This document shows positions 11,455 to 24,000 of a DNA stretch of 64,000 bases, piece after piece. The stretch is from assembly GCA_003254905.1 (NCBI GenBank), contig QANU01016257.1:369904-433903 (forward strand). The letters run 5' to 3'. The notes below the pieces were generated by a model that saw only the letters and a list, made by a program, of their open reading frames with translations, was not told the DNA's origin and did no database searches. The stretch's first letter is position 1; each line of letters opens with the position of its first letter. Made by a program: the position numbers and the translations under genes. This DNA comes from Nissolia schottii. Lineage: Eukaryota; Streptophyta; Magnoliopsida; Fabales; Fabaceae.

Positions 11455-14400
11455 ATGGAGGCTCAGCAGAGGAGAGGTGGAGGATTGGTGCCGTTGTCGC
11501 CGTCGCATACTCCGCGGTCTGGCGGAGATAAGCTGCCGGCGGCGCGAGATCTGCGATCTGTGGACTCGAATTGGAGCGGTCACAAGAACGATAAGGACAA
11601 GGGAGTCAATGTGCAGGTCCTCGTTCGTTGCAGGTACGCTGAGTCGAAACTCGCTCCGTGTACAGTTTCGGTCGCTGAGCTCAGTTTACGACTCGGTAAG
11701 ATTGACTCGTCGCGTTTTTTTTTTTTTTTTTGTAGGCCGTTGAGTGAAGACGAAGCGAGGGTGCATACGCCGGTTGTGATTTCGTGTAACGAGGGAAGGA
11801 GGGAAGTTTGTGCTGTGCAGAATATAGCTAACAAGCAGATCGATAGAACCTTTGCATTTGATAAGGTTCTTTTTTTTTTTTTAATTATTATTTTTTGGTT
11901 CAATGCAAGATTTCAAGGAATTCAGCGCGTTTGGGTATTGGTTATTGATTATTCTGAAGAAATAACCGCTTTTCTTTTTAATAGCTATTTGTTAAGTTGT
12001 TTTAAGCTGAAAATAATCTAATTTAAGCACACAATGTATATTTTTCTTATTTAAAGTGAGTTGTTCTTAGTTGTGGTTGATCACAAGGTTAATGGATTGC
12101 TACTCTAGCTGATTTTTTTTTTACTTGGAATGTAGTCATCACTTTGAAAAGAGCTTTACTAATCGCACTATGTTTGAAAAGAGCTTTACTTAGCACCCTA
12201 GTTTGGGAGAAATGCTTATGAGATACTGGTATAATACCAAAAATACCCGACTTAGAAAAGAGAATTGTATGAATTTCTGCATTTAGAATTTAATCACGTT
12301 CTAGATACAGTCATAACAACTGACAGCAAACTTTTTTTCCCCTTAGTTATTTTATGAATTCTGCGCTTGTCTACATACGATTGTCCTAATTTTGGTATGG
12401 TTTGGACTTTTGGTGTAGGTTTTCGGTCCAAACTCCCAGCAAATAGAATTGTATGATCAAGCAGTGTCTCCCATTGTGAATGAAGTGCTTGAGGGCTACA
12501 ACTGCACCATTTTTGCTTATGGTCAGACAGGGACAGGGAAGACATACACAATGGAAGGAGGAGCAAGAAAGAAGGTGATTCATTTCACACGTGTCATCAC
12601 CCTTTGTAGTATTCCTCATCTCTTTATGTTAAATCCATTCCTATCTGCTTGTTGTTGATTATGTAGAATGGAGAATTTCCGAGTGATGCTGGTGTCATCC
12701 CAAGAGCCGTGAAAGAGATTTTTGATATATTGGAAGCTCAGAGTGCTGAGTATAGCATGAAAGTAACTTTTCTAGAGCTTTACAACGAGGAGATAACTGA
12801 TCTTTTGGCCCCTGAGGAGACTTTAAAGTTTGTTGATGACAAATCTAAGAAACCTATAGCACTTATGGAGGATGGGAAGGGGGGCGTTTTTGTCAGAGGG
12901 TTAGAAGAAGAGATAGTCTGCACTGCAAATGAAATTTACAAAATATTGGAAAAGGGTTCTGCAAAACGCCGAACAGCTGAGACTCTTCTTAACAAACAAA
13001 GCAGTCGTTCTCACTCCATATTTTCTATCACAATTCATATTAAGGAGTGTACTCCAGAGGGTGAAGAAATGATCAAATGCGGGAAGCTAAATCTTGTGGA
13101 CCTCGCAGGCTCTGAGAATATTTCACGTTCTGGTGCAAGAGAGGTATACATGACTATGCCAGCTTTACTTTGGCCATTGTACATTCAAGATATATTTTGG
13201 AATAATATCACAGCCTCCTTTATTTGGGCATACATTATGGAAGACTGCTTATTTGGTCTATCTATAAGAATGTTGACATCGTAAAAATTATAAACCCCTT
13301 GACTACATTACAAATATTGAATTCTCGCAGGGTAGAGCAAGGGAAGCTGGGGAGATAAATAAAAGCTTGCTTACACTTGGCCGGGTGATTAATGCCCTAG
13401 TTGAGCACTCAGGTCATGTTCCATATAGGTATGAAAAGCTGCAAGTCATCTGGTTAATTCTCATTGGCATCTTTTGATTTGCTTTTCCACCTGGAGATAA
13501 TCATTTTGTTTTTATTAATATGTATTGCTATATCAGGGATAGCAAATTAACAAGATTGTTGAGGGATTCCTTGGGTGGGAAAACCAAGACATGCATTATT
13601 GCCACAATATCACCTTCTATTCACTGTCTGGAAGAAACCCTTAGCACCTTAGATTATGCACACCGTGCCAAAAATATCAAGAACAAACCAGAGGTGATTT
13701 TCATGGTTCCTACTACTTCTTTTAGTCAGCATGCCTTTTACATGGATCCATGATGAAACATATCTAACAATTCGAAGTTGATTATTTTGTCAGATCAATC
13801 AAAAGATGGTGAAATCTGCACTCATTAAGGATTTGTATTCTGAAATTGACAGACTGAAGCAAGGTTGTTGACTGCTTTAGATTAAGATAGTTTCTGTTTT
13901 TCTGTCACTTTTCACTCCCCCTCTTTTGCTTTTTCTACGGAGACAGAGAAAATAGCATGGTTATAAACTATTTTTCCTTGGTGTTTAATATGAAAGTACT
14001 GTTTGCTTTACTGTTTCTGCGCAGAGGTGTATGCTGCAAGAGAGAAGAATGGAATCTATATACCACGAGATCGTTATCTTAATGAAGAAGCAGAGAAGAA
14101 GGTTTATTTCCGTGTTTAAAATATTTAATATTTAATGTGACTTGAAAATAGGGTTATATTTTTGAAAATTTGATAATACTTGGTCTGTTCTCTATAGGCC
14201 ATGGCTGAAAAGATAGAACGTATGGAACTAGAAGCAGATTCTAAGGATAGGGTACACTCCATTATAAATTATTCCAATATGGTTATATGGTTATTATGGT
14301 TGCTTGGCTATTGAAACATGTTCATGAATTGTGAACAGCAACTGATGGAGCTTCAAGAACTCCACAATTGTCAGCAACTTTTGACTGCAGAATTAAGCTA

Positions 14401-17399
14401 TAAACTTGAAAAAACTGAGGTAAAAAGTTCATATGACACCATACAAAACTGTTATCCCCCCTCCTTAGTTTTACATTTCTGATCTTGGTCATGATTTAAA
14501 CTTACTTTTGGCACCTGTAATCTCAGAAAAGTCTGGAAGAAACTGAGCGGTCATTGTTTGATCTTGAGGAAAGGCACAAACAAGCAAATGCAACAATTAA
14601 AGAAAAAGAATTTCTGATATCAAATCTACTGAAATCTGGTTAGTGAAGTGTAATCAATACTCTGTATTATGTGTCAATCTGCTTCTTGGTTGTTCAAAAT
14701 CACTAGTCTTGTCATGACAATTAGCATGCAGTACATCGTCCTTCAATATTTTATTTTCTATTCATGCTTTTTTTTTCTTTCAGAAAAAGCACTTGTGGAG
14801 CATGCAATTGAATTACGATCAGAGCTCGAGAGTGCTGCATCAGATGTGTCAAACCTGTTTTCTAAAATTGGTTAGTATTATTCTCTGGAGGTTTTTCTTG
14901 TGGGGTATCAATTGGAAGGGAAACATGCCTCTTCCGTCTGGGATATGTTGGCTCATTAATTGTTTATTCCAACCTTAGAGCGAAAGGATAAAATTGAAGA
15001 AGGAAATAGAGTACTTATCCAGAAATTCCAGTCTCAGTTGGCTCAACAGCTTGAAGATTTGCACAAGACAGTTGCAGCCTCTGTTATGCAACAAGAGCAG
15101 CAATTGAAGGAAATGGAGGAAGATATGCACTCTTTTGTATCTACAAAGGCAGAGGTGGGTTTCCATACGAGGCATTATGCTTGTTACACTAAATTATCAG
15201 ATTAACAAATTTTGTTCTGGTATGCTTCATGAAGGCTACTGAAGATCTTAGAGAACGGGTAGGAAAATTAAAAAACATGTATGCTTCTGGCATTAAAGCT
15301 TTGGATAATTTAGCGGAGGAGCTTAAAGGAAATAGTAAGTTAACTTTCGAATACTTGAATTCCGAAGTAGCCAAGCATTCATCTGCCTTGGAGGATGTAA
15401 GTGTCCCTGACCCTTTATTATGTTCTAATTTAATTTCTACTTAAGCCTTTTTCCTTTGTTTGACTTAAAGTATGTGTTTCAGCTTTTTAAAGGAATTGCC
15501 TTGGAGGCTGATTCTTTACTAAATGATCTTCAAATTAGTCTCCACAAGCAAGAGGCCAAGTTAACTGCTTATGCTCATCAGCAACGACAGGTGCTTGATT
15601 TATATTTTGTTTATTAACTTCTGAGTCAGAAATGCTGAATGTTATGCTATTGCATGCAGGCACATGCACGAGCAGTGGAGACTACACGTGCAGTATCTAA
15701 AATAACTGTGAACTTCTTTGAGAAATTAGACATGCATGCGTTCAATCTGACCCAAATTGTGGAAGAAGCGCAATTTGCCAATGATCAGAAATTATGTGAA
15801 CTTGAAAGGAAGTTTGAGGTGACTGCTGTGCATGTGCCTTTTCACAGAATTGAACAAATTGCTACTAGAAGGTTTTGTGCTCCTTTTCTTTTTAAACCTT
15901 GACAAATCTCATTCTTTACTGGGTGTAGGAATGTGCTGCTTATGAAGAAAAGCAACTCTTGGAGAAAGTGGCAGAAATGCTAGCAAGTTCAAATGCTAGG
16001 AAGAAAAAACTGGTAGCTGTTGCTTTTAAACATGCTTAGCCTACCTACGGTTACTTCCATAACTACCTGAGTGTACGTTCTTAGCACTCTTTTCTTGTTT
16101 ACTAGGTTCAAATGGCAGTTGATGATCTCCGAGAGAGTGCAAACAGTAAAACGAGTAAACTACGGCAAGAAACATCAACCATGCAAGATTCCACGTGTTC
16201 TGTTAAAGCAGAGTGGAGAGTTCACATGGAAAAAACAGAGTCCAACTATCGTGAGGATACTTCTGCTGTAGAATCTGGAAAGAAAGACCTAGTGGAGGTT
16301 CTTCAGAACTGGTACGGATGTACTAGGATAATGCATACTTTGCCTCTACCCTGTTTTTTCTGTTTACTGAGTTCAACCCTGAATGAACCATTGCAGCGTC
16401 AACAAGGCAGAAGTAGGTGCACAACAATGGAGAAATGCTCAAGAGTCATTGCTTAGTCTAGAGAAGAGAAATGCTGCTTCTGTGGATACTATTATTACGT
16501 AGGTTTTCCATTCTCTATCAGAATTCTAGATCAAAAGGGTCAATATACTTGGTTCACTTTTTCTCCCATTCATTTTTTATTCAGGGGAGGAATGGAAGCT
16601 AACCAAGTTCTACGTGCTCGATTCTCAAGTGCTGTGTCAACTACACTTGAAGACGCTGAAGTAGCAAACAAGGACATTAACTCGTCAGTTGAACGTTAGT
16701 ATCAAGTTTCATACCTGTGCATCATAATTGCCTCCATATATCATACCACTAAGCATCAACTGACAAGTTAAAACACATACAGATTCTGTGCAACTTGATC
16801 ATGAAGCTTGCAGGAATATGAACTCCATGATTATTCCATGCTGTGGTGATTTGAGAGAGTTAAAGGGCAGTCATTACCATAGAATTGTAGAGATAACAGA
16901 AAATGCGGGGAACTGTCTTCTCAGTGAATACGCGGTAAGAGGCTTACGGTGCCAATTCTGTATAGTTCATATAAGATTTTTAATATTTTTAGACGCAAGG
17001 TATTGCATTCTAATTTTTATGGCAAAGCAGTTTGGTAAAATCACCTATTCAACATGTATCGCATGCTCAAAGTAGTTTACAGTAATCACCTTTGGTTGTG
17101 GGCAAGGAAATGGGTTTATTTTTGTCAGTTGGATTCTAACGTCTTATGTTTCAATTACAATGTTAAAAATACAGGTGGACGAACCGTCTTGTTCAACACC
17201 AACAAAGAGACCATTCAATTTACCCAGCGTTTCATCCATAGAAGAACTAAGAACGCCATCATTTGAGGAACTGCAGGAGTCATTCTGGAACGCCAAATCT
17301 CCAAAACATGCAAATGGAGATGTTAAATATAATAATGGGGCATATGAATCTGCTCAATCGGTAACAGATTCCAGGGTTCCTCTCATTGCAATTAACTAG
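11455..17399 (+). CDS. Kinesin-5 (BimC/Eg5-type, plant KRP125-like) mitotic motor
   Basis: Homotetrameric plus-end motor of the kinesin-5 family, which slides antiparallel microtubules in spindle and phragmoplast. My model has 22 exons: 11455-11633, 11736-11865, 12419-12574, 12667-13143, 13331-13428, 13537-13693, 13794-13863, 14025-14101, 14198-14251, 14339-14419, 14527-14638, 14784-14870, 14979-15154, 15235-15396, 15483-15590, 15660-15818, 15929-16012, 16106-16311, 16397-16498, 16585-16694, 16783-16934, 17175-17399. The sum is 3162 nt, 1053 aa, near the usual 1000-1050 aa. All introns are GT-AG. The N-terminal motor (about residues 50-400) has the P-loop GQTGTGKT at 138-145, switch I NKQSSRSH and switch [12 protein letters not shown] long coiled-coil stalk follows. 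The last exon holds the BimC box with a CDK-type TPTK site (T987) and the plant-typical '[14 protein letters not shown]'. The start at 11455 opens the only frame leading into the motor. Which paralogue (KIN-5A to D) it is cannot be decided here. Confidence 0.95.
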
Positions 17400-19340
17400 G
17401 GACAGTCGAAAACTTTGTACATAGCATAGCATATTGTTCAAATGTAATTCTAGAAAAAAGAAAAATATGACGTATTCGTTTATAGCGTTTTTGGGAAAGA
17501 GAAAAAGGAATGTTCGTTGTGGAGGCAGAAATACGTGAAGGAAAATGCCAGAGAATCATAATTTTTGTCCGAACTTATTAAAATGATATGATACAAGTTC
17601 ATCTTTGTATAAGTTTGTTGTATTGCTATATTCAATTCTTCCAACTGTATTTGCTGTAAAAAAAAAAAAAATAGGCAATGTAGCATTATTCTTGCTTTAA
17701 AGAGAGGAAAAGTCGATTGGCTTGTGCTCATGTTGATTAAAATTTATGTAATTGAAAGAAATTTTTGTGTAATTTGACGATATTATATCAATTAACATGG
17801 TGCAGAATATGAATATACAGTCTCATTGAGTTTGAGTTTATAAAATTTACTTTAGATGTAAATCATTGAGGATGAGGGAGAAGTTATATATGTGTATATA
17901 TGTATGGGGGATAATTCTAATGAGAGAAGTGAATAAGATCTTGACCATTCAAATAAGATCCGGTGGTTAAGATTTGTTTCAATTCTAAGCGCCATTTTCG
18001 TCATCAAATTCTCTTCCTGCTGCAACTTTCTAAATCCCCTGCTGCCATCTTCTTTTGATTCCGTCTCGTCCCTCTATACTTCTGCCATCAGTTGGACCCA
18101 AATAGTAAGCTTCATAATTTAAGCTTCTTATTAGAGGGGTATTGGTTTGAAGTTTTTTGTTTTTTTTCTATCACTTACGTGTATGTTCTTCTTTCCTATG
18201 AGAAAAATAAGTCTTGACTCGAGTTATTGTAGTGACAATTGTCGCTCCTAAAATATGACACTTGTTTAATAATATATGTTAGTGTTTTTGTATCATGAAG
18301 AATGATGCATAATTATCGATTATTTTGCACTTTTAATTTTTTTTGTCAAAATCACTAATGAATTTTCAAAGTCACAATCAATGTACACACACGTACTTAG
18401 GCTAATGAACCATTCACCAATTAAAAAATTCACATCAACACTATTTCATTTTATAAGTAAAACTTTAGTTTTTAATCTTTGTATTTCTCAACGTGAGGCT
18501 TTTCAATTATATATAGAGGGAGAGAGGAGCATGCTATCCCAGTTGTATAGTAAGGGGAGAATGGAGCTCAATAAAACTTAACCCTTTACTTACAGCACGG
18601 GATAGAAAACACGGATATAGATGCGAGGTATGAGATACGGATACGACCCAAACATACATACAGAGATGCAACATCATTCACTATTTAGCATAAATTATTG
18701 TGAAGATAATAAAATAGGGCAAATGGTCAATGGGCTTGAGGGTTACTTATCTCTCCAGGTTTAATAAAAACTGATGAACAAATACAATGTAAAAATGTTA
18801 TTGGATGAGTTTTGGTATATTTGCCTTTTTTTAATGAAAAAATGGTAGTTTGGTTAGGCTAAGGATTTTTCAAAACATGTTCAGAATGTCTTTCTCATTC
18901 AAGTTAATTGTAGGCATGACAAAAACAAAAAGAAATATGGAATTTTTAAATCTAGTTTCATATTTGAATGAGCTTAAAATTGAAGAATTTTTTTCTCTTC
19001 CAGTGCTCTCAATATTTCTGATCATAAGTTTATTCACATTCAAAATAGCAAAGAAATTGTTACTTCGAATTGGATGATGAACCGTGGGAATTAGTTGTGT
19101 CACTCTGCAGTGTACATTACCAACAAATTACATATCACTTGTATTTTTGGCTTTTTGAGCATCTTTGTGATTCTTAAGTAATGGAAGATTAATACTTATG
19201 GATTAAACTTTTGGGGAGAAAAAAATAAGTAAAAGATGTGCCACCAAAGATAAGAATAAACAGGGTTTAGAATTTCTTCTGTTTAGAATTTCTTTACACC
19301 CTCATTTCCTATTACTAGTTGTTACTATTGCTGCTTGAAA
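17400..19340. other. Kinesin 3' UTR and intergenic DNA
   Basis: The first 300 or so bases after the kinesin stop probably hold its 3' UTR. Beyond that the DNA is AT-rich, with short frames and no recognised gene or repeat. Confidence 0.5.
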
Positions 19341-19390
19341 GTCCCATATTGGAGAGTTAACAAAACACTCATGCATAGAACACATATAAA
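19341..19390 (+). promoter_or_regulatory. snRNA-type promoter (USE + TATA) of the U2 copy
   Basis: GTCCCATATTG at 19341-19351 matches the plant upstream sequence element RTCCCACATCG at 9 of 11 positions. A TATAAA lies at 19385-19390, and the RNA start follows about 32 bp later. The 33-bp gap between USE and TATA corresponds to the four-helical-turn spacing known for Pol II-transcribed plant snRNA genes; Pol III types have about 24 bp. Confidence 0.75.
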
Positions 19391-19416
19391 AGTCAAGAAG
19401 AGGCTCATTCCAATTC

Positions 19417-19614
19417 ATACCTTTCTCAGCCTTTGGCTAAGATCAAGTGTAGTATTTGTTCTTATCAGTTTAATATCTGATATGTGGGCCAATGGCTTAC
19501 CTGATAATGTTAAATCCTTTTTTATAGGGGGAGGGGCCACTGCAGTAGCTTGCTACTAGGCCTCTCATGTGCCGCCCATGCATTTGCACTCCTGCAAGGA
19601 TTTGGCACAACCCA
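19417..19614 (+). ncRNA. U2 snRNA gene copy (divergent, possibly pseudogene)
   Basis: The 5' half is unmistakable U2: it begins ATACCTTTCTCAGCC, carries the branch-site-pairing GTGTAGTA, and continues 'TGTTCTTATCAGTTTAATATC' to 'GATATGTGGGCC'. The 3' half keeps the stem III/IV landmarks (GGGGAGGGGCC-like, 'AGCTTGCTACTAGG', 'CGCCCATGCATTTGCACT', end near GGCACAACCCA), about 198 nt as expected. Deviations from the plant consensus as I remember it: one T missing in CCTTTTGGC of stem I; C to T after GTAGTAT; the GGCCC arm of stem II replaced by GGCTTA; and a weakened Sm site (CCTTTTTTAT instead of ATTTTTTGG). Promoter and 3' box look intact. It may be a diverged expressed variant or a recently decaying copy. 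Confidence 0.85.
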
Positions 19615-19616
19615 CC

Positions 19617-19632
19617 AAGTCTTAGTTCAAGG
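19617..19632 (+). terminator. snRNA 3'-end box
   Basis: AGTTCAAG at 19624-19631, just after the U2 3' end and preceded by CA, fits the plant snRNA 3'-end signal CA(N)3-10AGTNNAA. It supports an origin as a genuine transcription unit rather than a reverse-transcribed pseudogene, which would lack promoter and 3' box. Confidence 0.6.
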
Positions 19633-19639
19633 TGTTAAC

Positions 19640-20600
19640 CATTTAATATTCTCAATATGTTGCTAATAATTAACATTAGATCAAATAAATTAGCACTAAA
19701 TTGCAACAGCAGATTCATGTTGAGCTTTTTTTCTCATGACAAAATTAAGATTGCTTGTCTCATAAGAATCAGCACACATTTTAATAAAAAAGAGTCAGCA
19801 CACTTATTATTTACAACTCTGGTTATTCAAATAATCTGTTTACATTTCTAGTGATAATCGTAATTTGTCTGAATTTAATAAATTATACTTAGAAATAAAT
19901 CAATTGAGGATGTGTCTGACATGGAGCAAAACAAAGAGAGAAGTTTTCATAAAATAGATTTACCACGACCAAATATTTTAGGAGACACCTCATGTCAATT
20001 TTTTTCTTGTTTGGGGGTTGATAAAGTAATCTTTCAGCAACAGAATCGTACTAGGAAACTTACATTTAAACAAGTATCAAATAAGTTAAACTAGTTAACC
20101 ACTTTCAATTAACCAATAATGTAAACCACAAATGTACAGGTAAAAACCAAACACCTTACCCTTACAGTTCGCATCCAATTTTGTTCAGTTTGCCACTCAA
20201 AACATCTTCAAAACTTGTACAACACCCGAGCATAAAAATATCAATCAACCAATGAATAACAGATTTGTATATGACGTGAATCGTAATTTGAGTCGACAAT
20301 TTAACTCGAGTTCACAACATTTAATTCTGTTCCTCTTTTTTTGGGTGAACAGCATATTTGACGTACTATGTTGATCTCAATTGAACCATATATACAGATA
20401 AAACAACTATATAGTGAGACGCCAGATTTGGATCCTCGATCCATCTCAATGTACACGAGGAACTATACTTGACATCATTTGATAGTGAGAACCCCCAAAG
20501 GGAATTATTTTAGGCTGTGAAAATGTAAAAAACACAAAAGGATATCCATCCACCTAATCTTAACCCAAATTCCATGAACTTAACAAGATTGCATTCTATT
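19640..20600. other. Intergenic DNA and possible NFRKB 3' end
   Basis: AT-rich with no recognised gene. Its right part may contain the polyadenylation region of the leftward NFRKB transcript. Confidence 0.4.
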
Positions 20601-21002
20601 CTATCTTCCCCCGATTATCAAAATATACAAGAATACTCTGCCCGCAATATACACTACAGCTACAATCAGCAAACTGAGCAACGCTGATGTACCAAAACCT
20701 GCAGAAACATGTTTGCATTGCATAAGCAACAAGTCGAGATCAATTGCTATAATTTCATTACAAATCAACAAGGACGACAGCACGAGAGTAGTGAAAGATT
20801 TATTTTGAATTCTCCATAAAGATATTCATTCAAAGTTCACTTTGCAAAACCACCTGAGCATTCCTCTCTCAGGTCTCTCTCTCTTTAGTTTATAATTTAT
20901 AATATGTAACAAGCAATCAAGCCATCAAGATACCAAACATCAAAGTGAAACTTAAATCAGAAGAATGATATAATATTAAGAACTACCTGAAGAATTCATC
21001 AT
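20601..21002 (-). CDS. Candidate spliced small membrane peptide (37 aa)
   Basis: Read leftward, 17 nt after the NFRKB stop, ATGATGAATTCTTCAG (21002-20987) is followed by a GTAGTT donor. A TTTCTGCAG acceptor ends at 20699. Joining 21002-20987 to 20698-20601 gives a 37-codon frame starting MMNSSGFGTSALLSLL, with one strongly hydrophobic span of about 24 residues, an arginine in mid-helix, and a short GGR tail before TAG. It is not in frame with NFRKB, so it would be a second cistron on the same transcript or have its own start. Unspliced, the right exon is also the end of a 60-codon frame starting at 20783. I do not recognise the peptide. The splice sites and membrane span are seen in the sequence; translation is inference. 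The alternative is a simple 3' UTR intron of NFRKB with a chance frame. Confidence 0.4.
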
Positions 21003-21019
21003 CGCAAGAAGCTTGAACA

Positions 21020-24000
21020 CTATAGTCCAGCTGGCCTTTCTCGCCCAGTGGATTCATCATCAAAATCTTCATTAATCGAATTTTCTTGGCATAACAATTT
21101 ATTCTCTTCAGTAGGATTTACACCAAGAGTATCCCAAACCATTGAATTACTATCAGGTCCATCACATATGTTGCCTCGTTCAGAAGCATGCCCGATACCA
21201 ACATTGTCCTCCGCATTTAGATTTGTATTAGGAATCAGCTCCATTCCCTTATCATCATCGTCAATACTAGATGGATCCACATTGAGATCGGAGCACAAAT
21301 CATGTCCACTTTGTTGATCTTCAGTCCCATGATCAGCAACTGTCGCTGTTCCTTGATCAGATTGATCTACTGCATCTTTTTTCGGCCTCTTCCATTTCTT
21401 TGTGGATGAAGTGCCGTCATCCTCAAAATCTTCCTCTTCTCTTTCTCTATGTAAATAAACCCACAATTTCCTTTCACCATCAAATTGCACGCAAGGATCA
21501 CGTTCATAATGTAATCGATCCAAGGCACCACTAACTACTTGGTTAACTTGTGCATCAGAGACATCTTCAACGACATATTGAGAATCTCTAATTAATGTAC
21601 AAACATCTGCTCTAGTACCAATACTTCCAGGCAACCTGGCAGCTGCGTCTCTGACAAGACATAGAATTGTAACATGTGGTGGTCGATCAGGTTTCAACAT
21701 AAAATGTTCTCGAGCTTTTGATGTTGGCTTACCGCCACACCTTCTCAATGGTGCAACAATGGACTTTTTACCGTCAGCTGCAGTATAAGAGAAGGCTCTG
21801 TCAGGAATTGAGTACCTGAGAACTTCCTCCTTACGAAAATAGCCCCTCACTTCCTCTGAACTTGGGGTTATAGTGTTAAGACTCTTTTGGGCTCTAAGGT
21901 CCCTAAATCTCTCTTTTTCATCAAGGTTGACTTGCATCAATGCCAAAGGTGGTGCAGGAAGACTTCCCATTTGTTGAAGAGTTTCTTGACCCCATTTCAG
22001 CCAATTGGCAAAGGAGTCAACCAATTTCACTAGCATCTTATGAGGAAGACCCCAAGCTTCAGGAGATGTCACCTCCTCAAAGGTATTATGATCAGATGAA
22101 TTATGAGAAACGGGGCCACTCCATGACCAACTTTTTGTAGATTTCTCAAAAACTGCTAGTACCTTCCAACCCTTTGCTCCTAAAGGTGCTGTTTTTGAAG
22201 AGAATATCTTCAGAACACCTCTGACCAAATCCTGCAATGGCTCTTGTGTCTTAAGAATACATGGGTCCCCAGGGTTCGATCTCACACAATCGACAATCTC
22301 CGGAACAGTGAGAGACGGCATATTTCTCTGGTCAGCATGCTCACAATTGGAAGCTACCTTGTCGTTTGAAAGAACACAACTAACACTGCCTTCCTGTGCT
22401 ATGTTATTCTCTTCTCTAGGTTTCCTGACATCTACACTGACTTCTCCAACTTTGCTAATCATTGCCATGCGAACTGCTGAAAGAAGATGCATAATGGAAA
22501 ATGAGAATCCAGTATGAACAGTAGGAGTAATCAAAATAAATGGCTTTTTCTGGGGCTTAGTCTCCAACTCCATGTCTGCTGCTCCCATATCAGTAACACG
22601 TAGTTCGGAATTTTCCATAGCTAAACTAATTGTTTCAGTCTCTATTTTCTTCTTTGACTTTCTCTTCAAGGAAGTAGAACCATCAGTGCGCGGAAGGAAG
22701 TTAGAAAGAAGATTGACACATTCATCTCTTCCATCAAGATCTGCCGTGTCATCCTTCACTTTGCGCTTCTTTGTTGCTGAGTTGCAACCCAGTAATTGTG
22801 CCACAGACCTTTCATTTTGATCACCCTTACATGCCTCATTTTTTTTCCCTTTCCTCCCAGATCTACTCTGCCCAACTACATTATCATCCACTGGCAACCG
22901 TTTTCCAAGTGAGCCATCTTCCGCATCACCAACATAATCATGCAAGTATTTTGAACTCAGAATGGAATGATCAAGGCCAGTTCTCCCTTTCTTCTTTCGC
23001 ACTCTATTGTATGAATTCAACAATGGCATGTCCAAACCTTCAACAAGTTCCCGGCCATTTTGGCCCATCGAGTATGCTTCACTCCTATCATCATCATTAA
23101 GCTTATCTGAACCATAGGGATACCTCTCTTCCATAATTTTACCAGCTGAATTATGCAAAGGACTGCCATTGCGTATTTTACTCTTCTGCTTTGCATTTGA
23201 AAGGTATATTTCTACGCGAGGCATATGTCCCTGCTCTCCAAAGCATCCCTTCTTTTTTGTTTCTTTTATTACACGCTCCTTCACATCTTTCCTAACATAC
23301 TTAGACTTCTTAGGATCTAGGTAAGACTTCAATGATGTCATGTGAGAACCGTCAACAGTACCCATCAAGTAAGGAAATTTGCTCTGTAACAAAGGATTAT
23401 CACCCCCATCATCATTTGATTGCTCTGATGAGTCTGATTCCGTTTCTTCATTTCTAAGAAGCATCCTGCTACCCCTCAATGCCATGGTATCTTGTCCTCC
23501 ATTCTGCACAAAAGTACCTCTGACTTTCTCTTGCAATGAATTTGTTCTATCAGAGGAGAGAAATCTATCATTCACCTGTGGTGAGGAAGATCTATAGGCC
23601 ATGTAACTGAGATCAGGAGACTCCCTCCGCGTCTTCCCTTTCATGCTCCTTAGATTCCAATCTTCATATTTAAATGGTGAATCCATAGAAAATTCATTTC
23701 CTGGTGTTTTACTGTTGCAGAAAATTTCATTAAGATCTGATGAACCAACCGGCTTCCCTTTACGAGGTAACTGTGAGCCCCTGGGTCTAGATTTCATCTG
23801 ATTGCCACCTACAACGTGCTGAGCATTTTCAGGATACTTAGCCTTTCTAGAAAAATCATAGGAACCTCCCCCAGAAGATGGCTTTGCTGTGAACATTTTC
23901 ATTTCTGAAGACTGATTTGCATTCCTGGTGTGTCCATGTATATCAGCATTTGAAGAGAAAGATAGACCCATCAAATTTTCAGTATCTGATTCATTATTAC

